Shown: piece by piece, positions 23,072-31,335 of the stretch
How positions within the stretch are numbered: the first letter of the stretch is position 1
How the letters are laid out: each line of letters starts with the position of its first letter
Assembly (NCBI GenBank): GCA_021799615.1
Contig: JAJZAC010000013.1
Location: forward strand, 1 to 40,446
Origin: Actinomycetes bacterium
Lineage (GTDB): Bacteria; Actinomycetota; Acidimicrobiia; Acidimicrobiales; RAAP-2
DNA length: 40,446 nt
Direction: 5' to 3'
Program-made: the position numbers and the translations under genes
The notes under the pieces: model-generated
Told to the model about the DNA's origin: nothing
Databases searched by the model: none
The model's input: only the letters and a program-made list of their open reading frames with translations

Positions 23072-23758
23072 GTGTTGGAACCCGACGACCACGCGCACTC
23101 GATCACCGTCGGCATCGTCGACGACCACGCCCTGGTGCGTGCCGGCCTGCGGGAGCTGGTGGAGTCGGAGCCTCGCCTACGCGTCGTGGGAGAGGCCGAC
23201 GACACCGAGTCCGCCATCGCCATGCTGACCACCTGCCGTCCCCAGGTGGCGCTGGTCGACCTGGAGCTCCCCGGAGGTGGGGGGATCGCCGTGCTCCAGG
23301 CGGCGGCCGAACGTGTCCCCGACACCCGCTGCCTGGTCGTGAGCGCCTACTCCGACTACGCCTACATCTCCGCTGCGCTCGACGCCGCCGCCGCCGGCTA
23401 CTTGCTGAAGACGGCCAACCGCACCGAGCTCGCCGAGGCGATCGTGGCCGTTTCCAAGGGCACGACTGTCCTCGACCGCGAGGTGGCGCAGCGCCTGCAG
23501 CGCCGCTGGCGTGACGAGCGCGAGCCCACCGTCTCCCTGACGCCACGCGAGGTGGAGGTCCTGTCGCTCATCGCCCGCGGTTCGGCGAACAAGGAGATCG
23601 CAGCCGAACTGGGGTTGGGCATCCGTACCATCGAGGGCTACGTCAGCAACGTGTTGGCGAAGCTGGGTGCCAGCTCGCGCACCGAAGCCGCACTGTGGGC
23701 CCACGAACATCGCATCGTCGGCGGGGGACCGGGCACCCTCGCTCCCCCTCGCCGGTGA
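23072..23758 (+). CDS. NarL/FixJ-type response regulator (pair 1)
   Basis: This 228-residue regulator has a receiver domain (about 11-130) with the acidic pocket VDDHALVR (16-23), phospho-acceptor Asp63 in VALVDLELPG, and the switch lysine in GYLLKTA. A LuxR-type helix-turn-helix follows at about 155-215 (LTPREVEVLSLIARG, then NKEIAAELGLGIRTIEGYVS). Its stop overlaps the start of the histidine kinase gene (GTGA), so the two form a two-component system. It is clearly paralogous to the regulator at 33564-34259; both have SRTEAALWA near the C-terminus. Targets are unknown; the adjacent electron-transfer cluster is a natural candidate. Confidence 0.93.
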   Translation: MLEPDDHAHSITVGIVDDHALVRAGLRELVESEPRLRVVGEADDTESAIAMLTTCRPQVALVDLELPGGGGIAVLQAAAERVPDTRCLVVSAYSDYAYISAALDAAAAGYLLKTANRTELAEAIVAVSKGTTVLDREVAQRLQRRWRDEREPTVSLTPREVEVLSLIARGSANKEIAAELGLGIRTIEGYVSNVLAKLGASSRTEAALWAHEHRIVGGGPGTLAPPRR

Positions 23759-25398
23759 GCACCATCCACCCGGAACCGGCCAGCGCCGGTGCCGCCGACC
23801 CGCCCGACGTGTCCGTCGCAGGCTCGCCGGGCATGACCGCCACGCTCCCCGGACCCGGACCGGTTCCCCAGCCCCACGAGGCGACGGCCCGGGAGCTCCC
23901 CGCCGGGGATGCGACCGGCTGGCGCTCAGCACTCGCCTCCGTGCGGGCCGCCGACGTGCTGCGCCGGGCGCTCCACCCCCCCGTCACCGACCCCGCCTTC
24001 TGGGTCGTCCAGGCGACCGTGGTGGCTCTTACCGCCGCCCACCTGGTCCTCGACCACTCGGGCATCGTCAACTCGTCGGCGGTCGCCAGCCTTCCCGTGG
24101 CCACCCTTTTCATCCCCGTCGCCTACGCCGCCCTCCGCTTCGGCCTCCACGGATCGGCAGCGACCGCCCTGTGGGCCACCCTCCTGTGGATCCCCGACCT
24201 CGCCATCCCGCACCACCATGGCGACCCAGGGGCCGACCTGGTGAGCCTCCTGCTCATCGACACCGTCGCCATCATCGTCGGCCAGCGCATCGAGCGCGAG
24301 AGCCTGGCCCGGTCTGCGGCGGCGGTAGCGCTGTCACGACGGCGGGCCACCGAAGCCCGCTTCCGCCAATTGTTCGCCGCGACCCGGGCTCCCATCCTCC
24401 TCTTCGACGTGACCGGCCGCGTCCTCGACGCCAACCCGGCCGCCTGGTCCGTCTTCGGGAGCTCCGTCCTCGAAGGGACCATGGACAGCCTGCTGGGGTT
24501 CTCACCCGCCGCGCTGGCCGGCGCCGCCAGCTCCGGGCGCGTCGACCTCGAGGTCGACGGCCAGCCCGCGGAGTTCCGCTACCTGAGCAGCCTGTCGACC
24601 GGCGAGGGCGGGGCCCAGTTCCAGGTTCTCCTCCAGGACGTGACCGTCGAACGGCGAGCGTGGCGCGACGTCCAGGCCTATGCGGCCGCGCTCCTCGGCG
24701 CCCAAGAGGAGGAGCGGGCACGGCTGGCCCGCGAACTGCACGACGACCCGCTCCAGACCCTGTTGCACGTGGCCCGGCGGCTGGAACTGGTGGGCATGCA
24801 GCCGGGCGTCAGCGCCGAGGCCGCTCATCGGCTGGAGCAGGCGCATGCCGATCTGCTCGACACGGCCCGCCGGCTGCGCGACCTGGCTCAGGGGCTCCGC
24901 CCTCCGGCACTCGACCGCCTGGGTCTGGCCGCCGCCCTGCACGGCCTGACCGCCGACGAGGAACACGACGCCCCGGGCGATCTCCGGCTCGATTTCACCG
25001 TCCGCGGCACGGAACGACGGCTGGTGCCCGAATGCGAGCTCGGCCTGTACCGCATCGCCCAGGAGGCTCTGCACAATGCACTCGAGCACGCCACGCCGAC
25101 GTGGGTGCAGGTCTCGCTCGAGTACGAGGCGTCGCTCGTCCACCTGACCGTGGCCAACGACGGCGCTGGCTTCGATCCCGACGTGGCCCCCGACCACAGC
25201 CAACTCGGCCTGCGGGGGATGCGGGAGCGGGCCGGGCTCCTGGGCGGCACCCTCGCCATCGACTCGTCGCCCGGGGGTCGCACGCGCGTGACGGCCACCG
25301 TACCCCTGCGCGTTGCCGGCAGCACGGTGGCCGGTTCGGAACCCTGCGAGCCGGCAGACACGGGCGCCGCTCCGGGGCTCGCCGGCGCCGGAGGCTAG
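23755..25398 (+). CDS. Membrane histidine kinase, HisKA_3 type with PAS domain (pair 1)
   Basis: This 547-residue sensor kinase begins with a disordered stretch of about 65 residues. A membrane domain of several helices follows (about 82-190, including FWVVQATVVALTAAHLVL and LFIPVAYAALRFGLHGSAAT), then a PAS-like domain (about 205-310, ILLFDVTGRVLDANPAAWSV). The HisKA_3 helix carries the phospho-His at about 329 in ARELHDDPLQTLL, and the HATPase domain shows an N-box EALHNALEHA and GLRGMRERAGLLGG. The GTG start overlaps the regulator stop. The kinase stop TAG and the stop of the convergent gene share the palindrome CTAG at 25395-25398. The membrane domain is closely similar to that of the kinase at 32185-33567. 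Confidence 0.92.
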   Translation: MSTIHPEPASAGAADPPDVSVAGSPGMTATLPGPGPVPQPHEATARELPAGDATGWRSALASVRAADVLRRALHPPVTDPAFWVVQATVVALTAAHLVLDHSGIVNSSAVASLPVATLFIPVAYAALRFGLHGSAATALWATLLWIPDLAIPHHHGDPGADLVSLLLIDTVAIIVGQRIERESLARSAAAVALSRRRATEARFRQLFAATRAPILLFDVTGRVLDANPAAWSVFGSSVLEGTMDSLLGFSPAALAGAASSGRVDLEVDGQPAEFRYLSSLSTGEGGAQFQVLLQDVTVERRAWRDVQAYAAALLGAQEEERARLARELHDDPLQTLLHVARRLELVGMQPGVSAEAAHRLEQAHADLLDTARRLRDLAQGLRPPALDRLGLAAALHGLTADEEHDAPGDLRLDFTVRGTERRLVPECELGLYRIAQEALHNALEHATPTWVQVSLEYEASLVHLTVANDGAGFDPDVAPDHSQLGLRGMRERAGLLGGTLAIDSSPGGRTRVTATVPLRVAGSTVAGSEPCEPADTGAAPGLAGAGG

Positions 25399-26480
25399 AC
25401 CCCGGCGGGAGCGCCCGGCCTGGTGCCCCGCACCGACGGCAGGCGGACACGCCCGGCCCGGTGCACGCCGGCCGCTGCCTGCCGGGGCACCCCCTGCCAC
25501 AGGGCGAGCGCCAGCAGGACCAGCAGGGGCCCGGAGTTCGGATCGGTGCCGCTCCCTGTCAGGATCCCACCGAGATCCTGGCCCACCACCCAGAAGACGA
25601 GCGAGACGGCGATCCCGGCGGCCAGCACCATGTTGGACCGACGCCAGAGGATCCCCACGCCGATGACGGCTTCCACCGTAGCCACGATGACAGCGGCGGT
25701 GATCCCCTGCGTGCCGATGAGACGGGCGGCGCCGTCGGACAGCGACGCGAGCACGTGCGGCTCGCCAGCCGCCGTGCTGCGGATCGCCGAGCTGATCGAA
25801 CCGTCCGGCCGGTCAGCCGGCAGCACCTGGTAGACGGCACTGCCGACCCAGATCGCCGCCCACATGGCCCGACCACCCCACGACCCCACCACGCTCTCGG
25901 CGGCAACCGGGGATACCCGGTCCGGCGACGTACCCGGCCGGCGGGGCCAGACGAGCAGGGCCACCAGTGCGTAGAGGAGCACGGCGCCCGGGGCGCCCGT
26001 GATCAGGCTGGCGCTCCCGCTGAAGATACCGCCGAACGCCTCGCCGAACCACCAGACCGCGAGCGACCAGGCGATCGACCCCGCCAGCGCCGGCTTGACG
26101 GCCCGGTTGGCCAGCAGGCACACCCCGATGGCCAATTGCACGAGGGCGAAGAGCACGTTCCACTGTGCGATGTGGGGAGCCAGGTCCATGGCGACATGGG
26201 TCACGCTGTGGAACACCCACCACGGTTCGCCCTGGCCTGTTCCGGCCAGCGTGTCCGTGGCGAACGACCTCGAGAACATCGACGGCTGGAGTTGGAGAAG
26301 GCCGTCGACGAACCAGACGGCGCCGAGGCCGACCGCGATCGCCCGGCGCGTCGGCCGGCGGCGGAACCTGCCCACCGGACGGCCCGACCCGCCATCGGCC
26401 CCGTCACCGACCCGGCCCCGGGCCTCGCCGCCGTCTTCACGCTCGAACCGCCGGCCGGTCGCCACCAGTGCAGCCGTCAT
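25395..26480 (-). CDS. Polytopic membrane protein of the electron-transfer cluster
   Basis: This 361-residue integral membrane protein has roughly eight hydrophobic helices and belongs to no family I can name. Notable features are WFVDGLLQLQPSMF after the first helix, HSVTHVAMDLAPHIAQW with several His that could bind a cofactor, a Trp-rich helix AWSLAVWWFGEAFGGIFSGS, and a long loop at about 200-260. The ATG (rc 26478-26480) has an excellent GGGAGG ribosome site five bases upstream. It is the last gene of the minus-strand cluster and lies 82 bp from the CuA-like cupredoxin gene. It might be a quinone- or haem-binding anchor or an assembly factor for copper sites; this is inference from context. 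Confidence 0.75.
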   Translation of the reverse strand: MTAALVATGRRFEREDGGEARGRVGDGADGGSGRPVGRFRRRPTRRAIAVGLGAVWFVDGLLQLQPSMFSRSFATDTLAGTGQGEPWWVFHSVTHVAMDLAPHIAQWNVLFALVQLAIGVCLLANRAVKPALAGSIAWSLAVWWFGEAFGGIFSGSASLITGAPGAVLLYALVALLVWPRRPGTSPDRVSPVAAESVVGSWGGRAMWAAIWVGSAVYQVLPADRPDGSISSAIRSTAAGEPHVLASLSDGAARLIGTQGITAAVIVATVEAVIGVGILWRRSNMVLAAGIAVSLVFWVVGQDLGGILTGSGTDPNSGPLLVLLALALWQGVPRQAAAGVHRAGRVRLPSVRGTRPGAPAGV

Positions 26481-26562
26481 CTCGTCCTCCCTTCTTCCCA
26501 CCGGCAGGTGCGCCGGCGCACTCCCCACGAGCGGGCGCACATGCGTCCCGACCGGTCGCCCG

Positions 26563-27165
26563 TCACGCCGAGACCGTGACGCTGCCCTTCATGTAGCCGG
26601 GATGGCTCATCACCCAATCGCCGCAGGGGACCGAGCAGTACCAGGAGAACGTGCCGGCCGCCGATGGCGTAAAGGTGAAGGTTGTACTGGACTCGGGATT
26701 GACCGAGGCGTTCACGTTGATGTCCGGCGCCGTGAACGTGTGGGGCATGGCGTCGTGGTTGACGATCGTCACCGTGACCGCCTGGCCCACCTTGACGGTG
26801 AAGAGCACCTGGGCCCCGACACCTCCCGAGCCCACGTAGGCCGGCTCGGAACCCTCAGGTGTGTTGACGTCGTTGATCTGCAGCTTGATGTCCGTTGACG
26901 AACCGCCCGAGCCCGCGGACGGCTTGGGCTGCGTGACCATCCACGGTGCATTTCCGGTGAGCTTGGCCACGTCCGGCTGCGCGCTCGGGGTGTTGCTGCA
27001 CGCGGCGAGCAGCACCGCACCCGCCCCCAGCGCCGCCGCCACGACGCCGACGTGCCGCAACGTCGACCGGACCGTCCCTCTCGCCGACCCGTATCGGACG
27101 GCGTACCGTGTGCCCTCGTCCGATCCGGAAGTCGACGTTCCTGCCTGTGCAGCTCCACTGCTCAT
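26563..27165 (-). CDS. CuA-like cupredoxin lipoprotein (paralogue 1)
   Basis: This 200-residue exported protein has a lipobox ending at Cys56 (VLLAACSN). The C-terminal half is a cupredoxin barrel resembling cytochrome oxidase subunit II: His142 in MPHTFTAPDI, then Cys177-xxx-Cys181, His188 and Met192 in WYCSVPCGDWVMSHPGYM. CuA sites use His, two Cys, His and Met; all are present, but the second His is seven residues after the Cys rather than four. The family relation to the two cupredoxins upstream is clear from the HTFT and CxxxCG motifs. The ATG has GGGAGAGG seven bases upstream. It probably carries electrons outside the membrane to or from the NrfD/ferredoxin module. Confidence 0.85.
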   Translation of the reverse strand: MSSGAAQAGTSTSGSDEGTRYAVRYGSARGTVRSTLRHVGVVAAALGAGAVLLAACSNTPSAQPDVAKLTGNAPWMVTQPKPSAGSGGSSTDIKLQINDVNTPEGSEPAYVGSGGVGAQVLFTVKVGQAVTVTIVNHDAMPHTFTAPDINVNASVNPESSTTFTFTPSAAGTFSWYCSVPCGDWVMSHPGYMKGSVTVSA

Positions 27166-27224
27166 CGTCCAACCTCTCCCTTCGCGTCCGGTCATCGATC
27201 GCTTCGCCATCTGCCGCCCGGCCC

Positions 27225-29462
27225 TCACTGCCGGCCCAGCTTCGGCATCCGCAGCACCACCAGGAACAGGCTCCCGAGCAGCAGGATCCAGACGATGGCC
27301 ACGATGGTGAGGAGGGTGGTCACCACCCAGTGGCCGGTGGTCGTCAGCGGGCGCTGGTACTCGTAGACGCTCTTCGGCAGCCCGGGCGGGTCGATGGTGA
27401 CCTTGTAGGAGGCAGACGCGGTCCCGGCGACCGACCCGCCAGGGCCGGCGACCTGGGCGACGAACTGCTCCTCGCCCGTCCACGTCGGCTCGTAGACGAA
27501 CTGGGCGACACCCGAGGTGGTGGTCGCGGCCTGGCCGATCTGCATCTGCCCGCTCCCGTTGAACTCGTTGACCATCACGTAGAAGGTCACGGGCGTTCCG
27601 GAGGGAACGGGAGCGGATGGCGTACCGACGGTCGCCGTCAGGTCGAGGGCCGACTTCCCCGCTTGCGGTTGCGTGACGGCCAGAGCCACCGGGGTCGAGG
27701 GCGCGGCCTGGCTGGCAGCGGCCGACGCCATGGCGGACTGGACTGCGGCAGACTGCGAGGCAGCCGGTTGTGCCGGCGTGGCCGCACCCGCTGCCTTGGC
27801 ACCGCCACCGACGAGGGCGACGAGCCCGACGGCGACCGCAGCGACAACCACCGCGGTGGTGGCACCCCGCGGCCGGCGCAGCCACGTGAGCGGGCGCCGG
27901 CCGGCGGGGGCAGGGGCACCCGACGTCGCCATGGCCCCGACGGGCACCTTGACCTCGGCACCCACGGTGCCGTCGGCGATGGCTTTCTCGGTCTCGGTCG
28001 AGACCTGCTCGAACGACCCGATCGGTCCCGCCTCCTCCATCTCGTCGATGGACATCACCGGGACGAACCGGAACAGGAGCATCATCAGCAATGGGATCGC
28101 TGCCACACCGGCCAGGGTGATGGTGATCGACACCCAGGTGAAGTGGTAGGTGCCCCACTTGCCGGCGACGAGTGGCTGGGCCACCGGCGGGAGCACGATG
28201 ACGATCCGCTTGATCCACAGCGAGATCACGACACCGACGCCGGCCACCGTCATTCCGGTGACGTTGCGGGTCTTGCGCACCGCCACCAGGACGATGGGGA
28301 GGATCTCGCCGAAGAGCACGTAGATCCAGAAAGCCGGGGCCCACCGGCCGACCACCGTCTCACGGATCCAGCCGGCTGTGATGCCGGTGTAGCCCTCGGA
28401 GATCAGGTCAGCGAAGGTCAGGTAGGCGTACACCAGGCCGAGGGCGGCCATCAGGTAGCCGAGGCGGACGAAGTGCCGCTCGGTGATGAACCGCTGGAGC
28501 CGGTAGCCCTTGCGGAAGGCGGCTGCTGTGACCACCACCAGCGCCGTACCCGAGTACAGGGCGGCCACCACGAAGTACGGCGGGAACACCGTCTCCATCC
28601 AGCCCGGGCGGCTGGTGACGGCGAAGGCCCACGACAGCACCGAGTGGACCGACACCGCCAGGGGCACGATCAGCAGGGCGACGATGGTCATCGCACCGTG
28701 CAGGAGACGGCGCTGCCGGGCGTTGCCCAGCCAGCCGAAGGACAGGAACCGGTAGGCGGCCCGGCGGATGCCGCCGTCGGCCGAGCCCAACGTCCGTTGC
28801 ACGATGGCCAGATCGGGGATGAGCGGCAGGTAGAAGAAGATGATCGTGGCCACTGTGTAGGTGGCGATGGCCAGGAAGTCCCACACCAGCGGCGACGACA
28901 TGTTCGGGTAGGCCACGATGTTGAGGAAGCGCTCCGGGCGGCCGAGGTGGGGGAAGATGAACGCCCCGCCGATGACCACGGTCACGAGCGCCATCCCTTC
29001 GGCAAGCCGGGTAAGGGGTGCCCGCCAGCTCTGACCGGTCAGGCGCAGGATGGCGGAGATCACCGCGCCGCCGTAGCTGACGCCGATGAAGGCGATGACG
29101 TCGACGATGTAGACGGCCCAGAAGGCCTGGTCGTTGTAGCCGGCCGATCCCAGGCCGTGCTTCAGCTGGTAGATCCAGGCCGCGACGCCGGCCAACACCA
29201 CCAGGGTCAGGACGCCGATTCCCGCCTTCCACAGCGTGCTCGGCTTCTCCTGCATGGGCCGCATGGCTGCGGCGCGTACCGCCTTCGACCACTCTGGATT
29301 GGCGTTGTGGCCACCGTGGTCGCCAAGGTCGGGCACGATGACCGGCCCCCCGTTTCCCATGCCTGTATCGCTCACTGTCGCCTCCGCGTATCCACTCGTT
29401 CCCGTCCGCCCGCTTGCCTGTCCGTCGTCCATCGCCCGACCGTTCTCTGTCGTCTCCGTCAT
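27225..29462 (-). CDS. NrfD/PsrC-type quinone-interacting membrane protein with C-terminal Ig-like domain
   Basis: This 745-residue protein begins with about 75 polar residues, followed by an NrfD/polysulfide-reductase-C type domain of eight to ten helices (about 79-480). Landmarks are IGVSYGGAVISAILRL, GGAFIFPHLGRPERFLN, HSVLSWAFAVTSRPGWMET and YVLFGEILPIVLVAV. Such subunits bind quinone/quinol and pass electrons to a ferredoxin subunit. Unusually, a linker, another helix (about 535-553), an Ig-like beta domain (about 590-692, with GTPVTFYVMVNEFNG and FVYEPTWTGEEQFVAQV) and a final helix (709-737) follow. The extra domain should lie outside the cell next to the cupredoxins. The ATG is five bases after the ferredoxin stop, so translation is coupled. 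Confidence 0.87.
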   Translation of the reverse strand: MTETTENGRAMDDGQASGRTGTSGYAEATVSDTGMGNGGPVIVPDLGDHGGHNANPEWSKAVRAAAMRPMQEKPSTLWKAGIGVLTLVVLAGVAAWIYQLKHGLGSAGYNDQAFWAVYIVDVIAFIGVSYGGAVISAILRLTGQSWRAPLTRLAEGMALVTVVIGGAFIFPHLGRPERFLNIVAYPNMSSPLVWDFLAIATYTVATIIFFYLPLIPDLAIVQRTLGSADGGIRRAAYRFLSFGWLGNARQRRLLHGAMTIVALLIVPLAVSVHSVLSWAFAVTSRPGWMETVFPPYFVVAALYSGTALVVVTAAAFRKGYRLQRFITERHFVRLGYLMAALGLVYAYLTFADLISEGYTGITAGWIRETVVGRWAPAFWIYVLFGEILPIVLVAVRKTRNVTGMTVAGVGVVISLWIKRIVIVLPPVAQPLVAGKWGTYHFTWVSITITLAGVAAIPLLMMLLFRFVPVMSIDEMEEAGPIGSFEQVSTETEKAIADGTVGAEVKVPVGAMATSGAPAPAGRRPLTWLRRPRGATTAVVVAAVAVGLVALVGGGAKAAGAATPAQPAASQSAAVQSAMASAAASQAAPSTPVALAVTQPQAGKSALDLTATVGTPSAPVPSGTPVTFYVMVNEFNGSGQMQIGQAATTTSGVAQFVYEPTWTGEEQFVAQVAGPGGSVAGTASASYKVTIDPPGLPKSVYEYQRPLTTTGHWVVTTLLTIVAIVWILLLGSLFLVVLRMPKLGRQ

Positions 29463-29467
29463 GGCGA

Positions 29468-30502
29468 TCAGCTCGAGGAGCTCGTGGTGTCCTGGGACAC
29501 GTCGGCGTCGAGGTCCTGGCCGTGGCCGAGGATGTACCAGACCCTCGGATGTGTGTTCTGCTCGGGCTTGAAGGTCACCGCGTCGTTGTCGTCGAGGAAC
29601 TTCGAGAGCTTCACGGTGTTGCCCATCGAGTTCACGGCGACGTCGGTGATGATGTCGGCGTTGTAGATGGCGCCCATCGGGCAGCCGGCCGCGCACTCGC
29701 TCATGAGGCCGTTGTTGAGGTTCCCCACACAGAAGGTGCACTTGCCCACCGTCCCGAGGCGCTGGGGAACCGGGAACTGGGCGTCCTGCGGCATGCCCGT
29801 GTCGGGGTACGTGGTGCCCGAGTTCCAGTTGAAGTAGCGGGCCTCGTAGGGGCAGGCGGCCATGCACATCCGGCAGCCGATGCACCGGGTCTCGTTGACC
29901 AGCACCACGCCCTGGTCCTGCCGGTAGGTGGCGTGCACCGGGCACACGTGGAGGCACGGGGGGTTCTCGCACTGCATGCACGGCCGGGGGAAGGGGAACT
30001 CCTTCCCCGTGCTGCTGGTCAGGGTGAACACGTCGATCCACCTCTGGTCCTGGGTCAACGAGTGCGCCTTCTGGCACGCCGCCGTGCACGACTTGCACCC
30101 GTTGCAGCTGCGGAGGTCGATCACCATGGCCCACTGGTGCGTGGCCGGTGCCGACGGGTCGGCCATCGAGGCGGCGGCACCCCCGCTCACCGAGCCGCCC
30201 TTGGTGGTGCCGTTGTTCGCCGTGCCGGCCGCGTAGGCCCGGTACGTCAGCAGTTCGGCACCGGCGCCGGCCACCGCCGCCGTCCCGGCCCCGATACCCA
30301 GGAGGCGGAGGAACGACCGGCGCGACACCGACGAGGCGTCACCGCCCTCGTCGACGTCCGGAACCAGGCACGTGCCACTCGAACAGGACGAACCGGACGA
30401 ACAGGACCCGCCCGGGTTCGTGTCGAGCACCGGCACCGAGAGCACCGTGCTCCCCTCACTCCCGTCCGGATCGTGCAGATGCGGATCGATCAACCAGCTC
30501 AC
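29468..30502 (-). CDS. Tat-exported 4x[4Fe-4S] ferredoxin subunit (DmsB/NrfC-like)
   Basis: This 344-residue iron-sulfur electron carrier has four cysteine groups for four [4Fe-4S] clusters: CNGCKSCTAACQ, CMQCENPPCLHVCP, CIGCRMCMAACP, and CTFCVGN followed by CAAGCP. A twin-arginine signal SRRSFLRLLGIGAG begins at residue 60, so the protein should be exported folded. The region before it is odd: a long n-region with a Ser/Cys cluster (GGSCSSGSSCSSGTC). Such proteins usually link a molybdopterin enzyme to an NrfD subunit, but no catalytic subunit is encoded here. The GTG start has GAGGGAGA six bases upstream. It sits between two cupredoxin genes and nrfD. Confidence 0.92.
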   Translation of the reverse strand: MSWLIDPHLHDPDGSEGSTVLSVPVLDTNPGGSCSSGSSCSSGTCLVPDVDEGGDASSVSRRSFLRLLGIGAGTAAVAGAGAELLTYRAYAAGTANNGTTKGGSVSGGAAASMADPSAPATHQWAMVIDLRSCNGCKSCTAACQKAHSLTQDQRWIDVFTLTSSTGKEFPFPRPCMQCENPPCLHVCPVHATYRQDQGVVLVNETRCIGCRMCMAACPYEARYFNWNSGTTYPDTGMPQDAQFPVPQRLGTVGKCTFCVGNLNNGLMSECAAGCPMGAIYNADIITDVAVNSMGNTVKLSKFLDDNDAVTFKPEQNTHPRVWYILGHGQDLDADVSQDTTSSSS

Positions 30503-30568
30503 AGCAGTTCTCCCTCGTGTCTCACGCCAAGTTGGACGGCGACCGGGGCGCGTTTGCCCTCGGCCCGA

Positions 30569-31270
30569 TCAGGTGAACGAGACATGGCCCTCCATCCAGC
30601 CGTCGGTGTTCATGGCACCGCCCATGCCCGTCTCCCCACTGCCGCACGGCGCCGCACACAGCCAGTTGAACGATCCCTTCTTCATCACCCGGAAGGTGAA
30701 CGTGACGGTCACCGGGTGGCTGGACGACTGGGCGGCAGGGATGGGCACGTTGACGAGCAGACCGGGGATGGTGAACGTATGGGCCACCTGGTCGTTCGGA
30801 ATGCTGTGCACGGGCGTGCCGTCGACCAGCTCGGTTCCCCCGGTGGTCGCTCCGTAGGTGGCGTCACCACCCCACACCTGGCCCCAGGGGGACGCGGGGG
30901 GCAGCGGCGCCGTGCCGTCGTCGTAGCTGACGATGGTCAGCACCACGGTGGCGCCGGCCGGGGCGGTGAAGCTGGAGGGGGAGTAGCGGGGCCACCCCGA
31001 CCGGCCGTCCATCTTTCCCGTCTGGATCTCCATGGAGCGATGGACGGTGACGGCGCTCGCCGTGAGTGCGCCACCCGACGACGAGCCGCCGTTGGCGGAT
31101 CCCGACGAGCACGCCGTCACCGACAGGGCCAGCACCGCGCCGGCGGCCAGCACGGCCGCGCCTCGGGCCCGGGACCTCGGTCCCGGAGCCCCGTGCCGGC
31201 GGGCGGTCCGGCGGGCGGGGTCGTCCCCCGCTCGCCGGTCACCCATGTTCTGGTCGCCTACCGGTTGCAT
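30569..31270 (-). CDS. Cupredoxin-like lipoprotein with CxxxC and Met cluster (paralogue 2)
   Basis: This 233-residue exported lipoprotein has a lipobox Cys at about residue 54 (ALSVTACSSG) after a basic n-region. The barrel has SGWPRYSPSSF, SYDDGTAPLP, a likely metal His164 in VAHTFTIPGL, and the end motif Cys205-xxx-Cys209 (LCAAPCGSGETGMGG) with methionines at about 216, 220 and 226. The second His of a standard CuA site is missing, and Met-rich Gly loops replace it. It is closely related to the gene just upstream at 31336. The ATG has an AGGAGGAG ribosome site. It may bind Cu(I) or form a variant CuA centre; which one cannot be told from sequence. Confidence 0.84.
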   Translation of the reverse strand: MQPVGDQNMGDRRAGDDPARRTARRHGAPGPRSRARGAAVLAAGAVLALSVTACSSGSANGGSSSGGALTASAVTVHRSMEIQTGKMDGRSGWPRYSPSSFTAPAGATVVLTIVSYDDGTAPLPPASPWGQVWGGDATYGATTGGTELVDGTPVHSIPNDQVAHTFTIPGLLVNVPIPAAQSSSHPVTVTFTFRVMKKGSFNWLCAAPCGSGETGMGGAMNTDGWMEGHVSFT

Positions 31271-31335
31271 TCCCTACTCCTCCTTCGCCCTACGAGATGT
31301 GCGGTGAATCGACGGGTGTCACCCATCCACGGCGG

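Noticed and set aside
27108-29666. 852-codon plus-strand frame opposite nrfD
   Set aside because: It is rich in Gly, Arg, Asp and His, as expected of the reverse strand of a membrane protein gene. The minus-strand protein has clear helices and family motifs.
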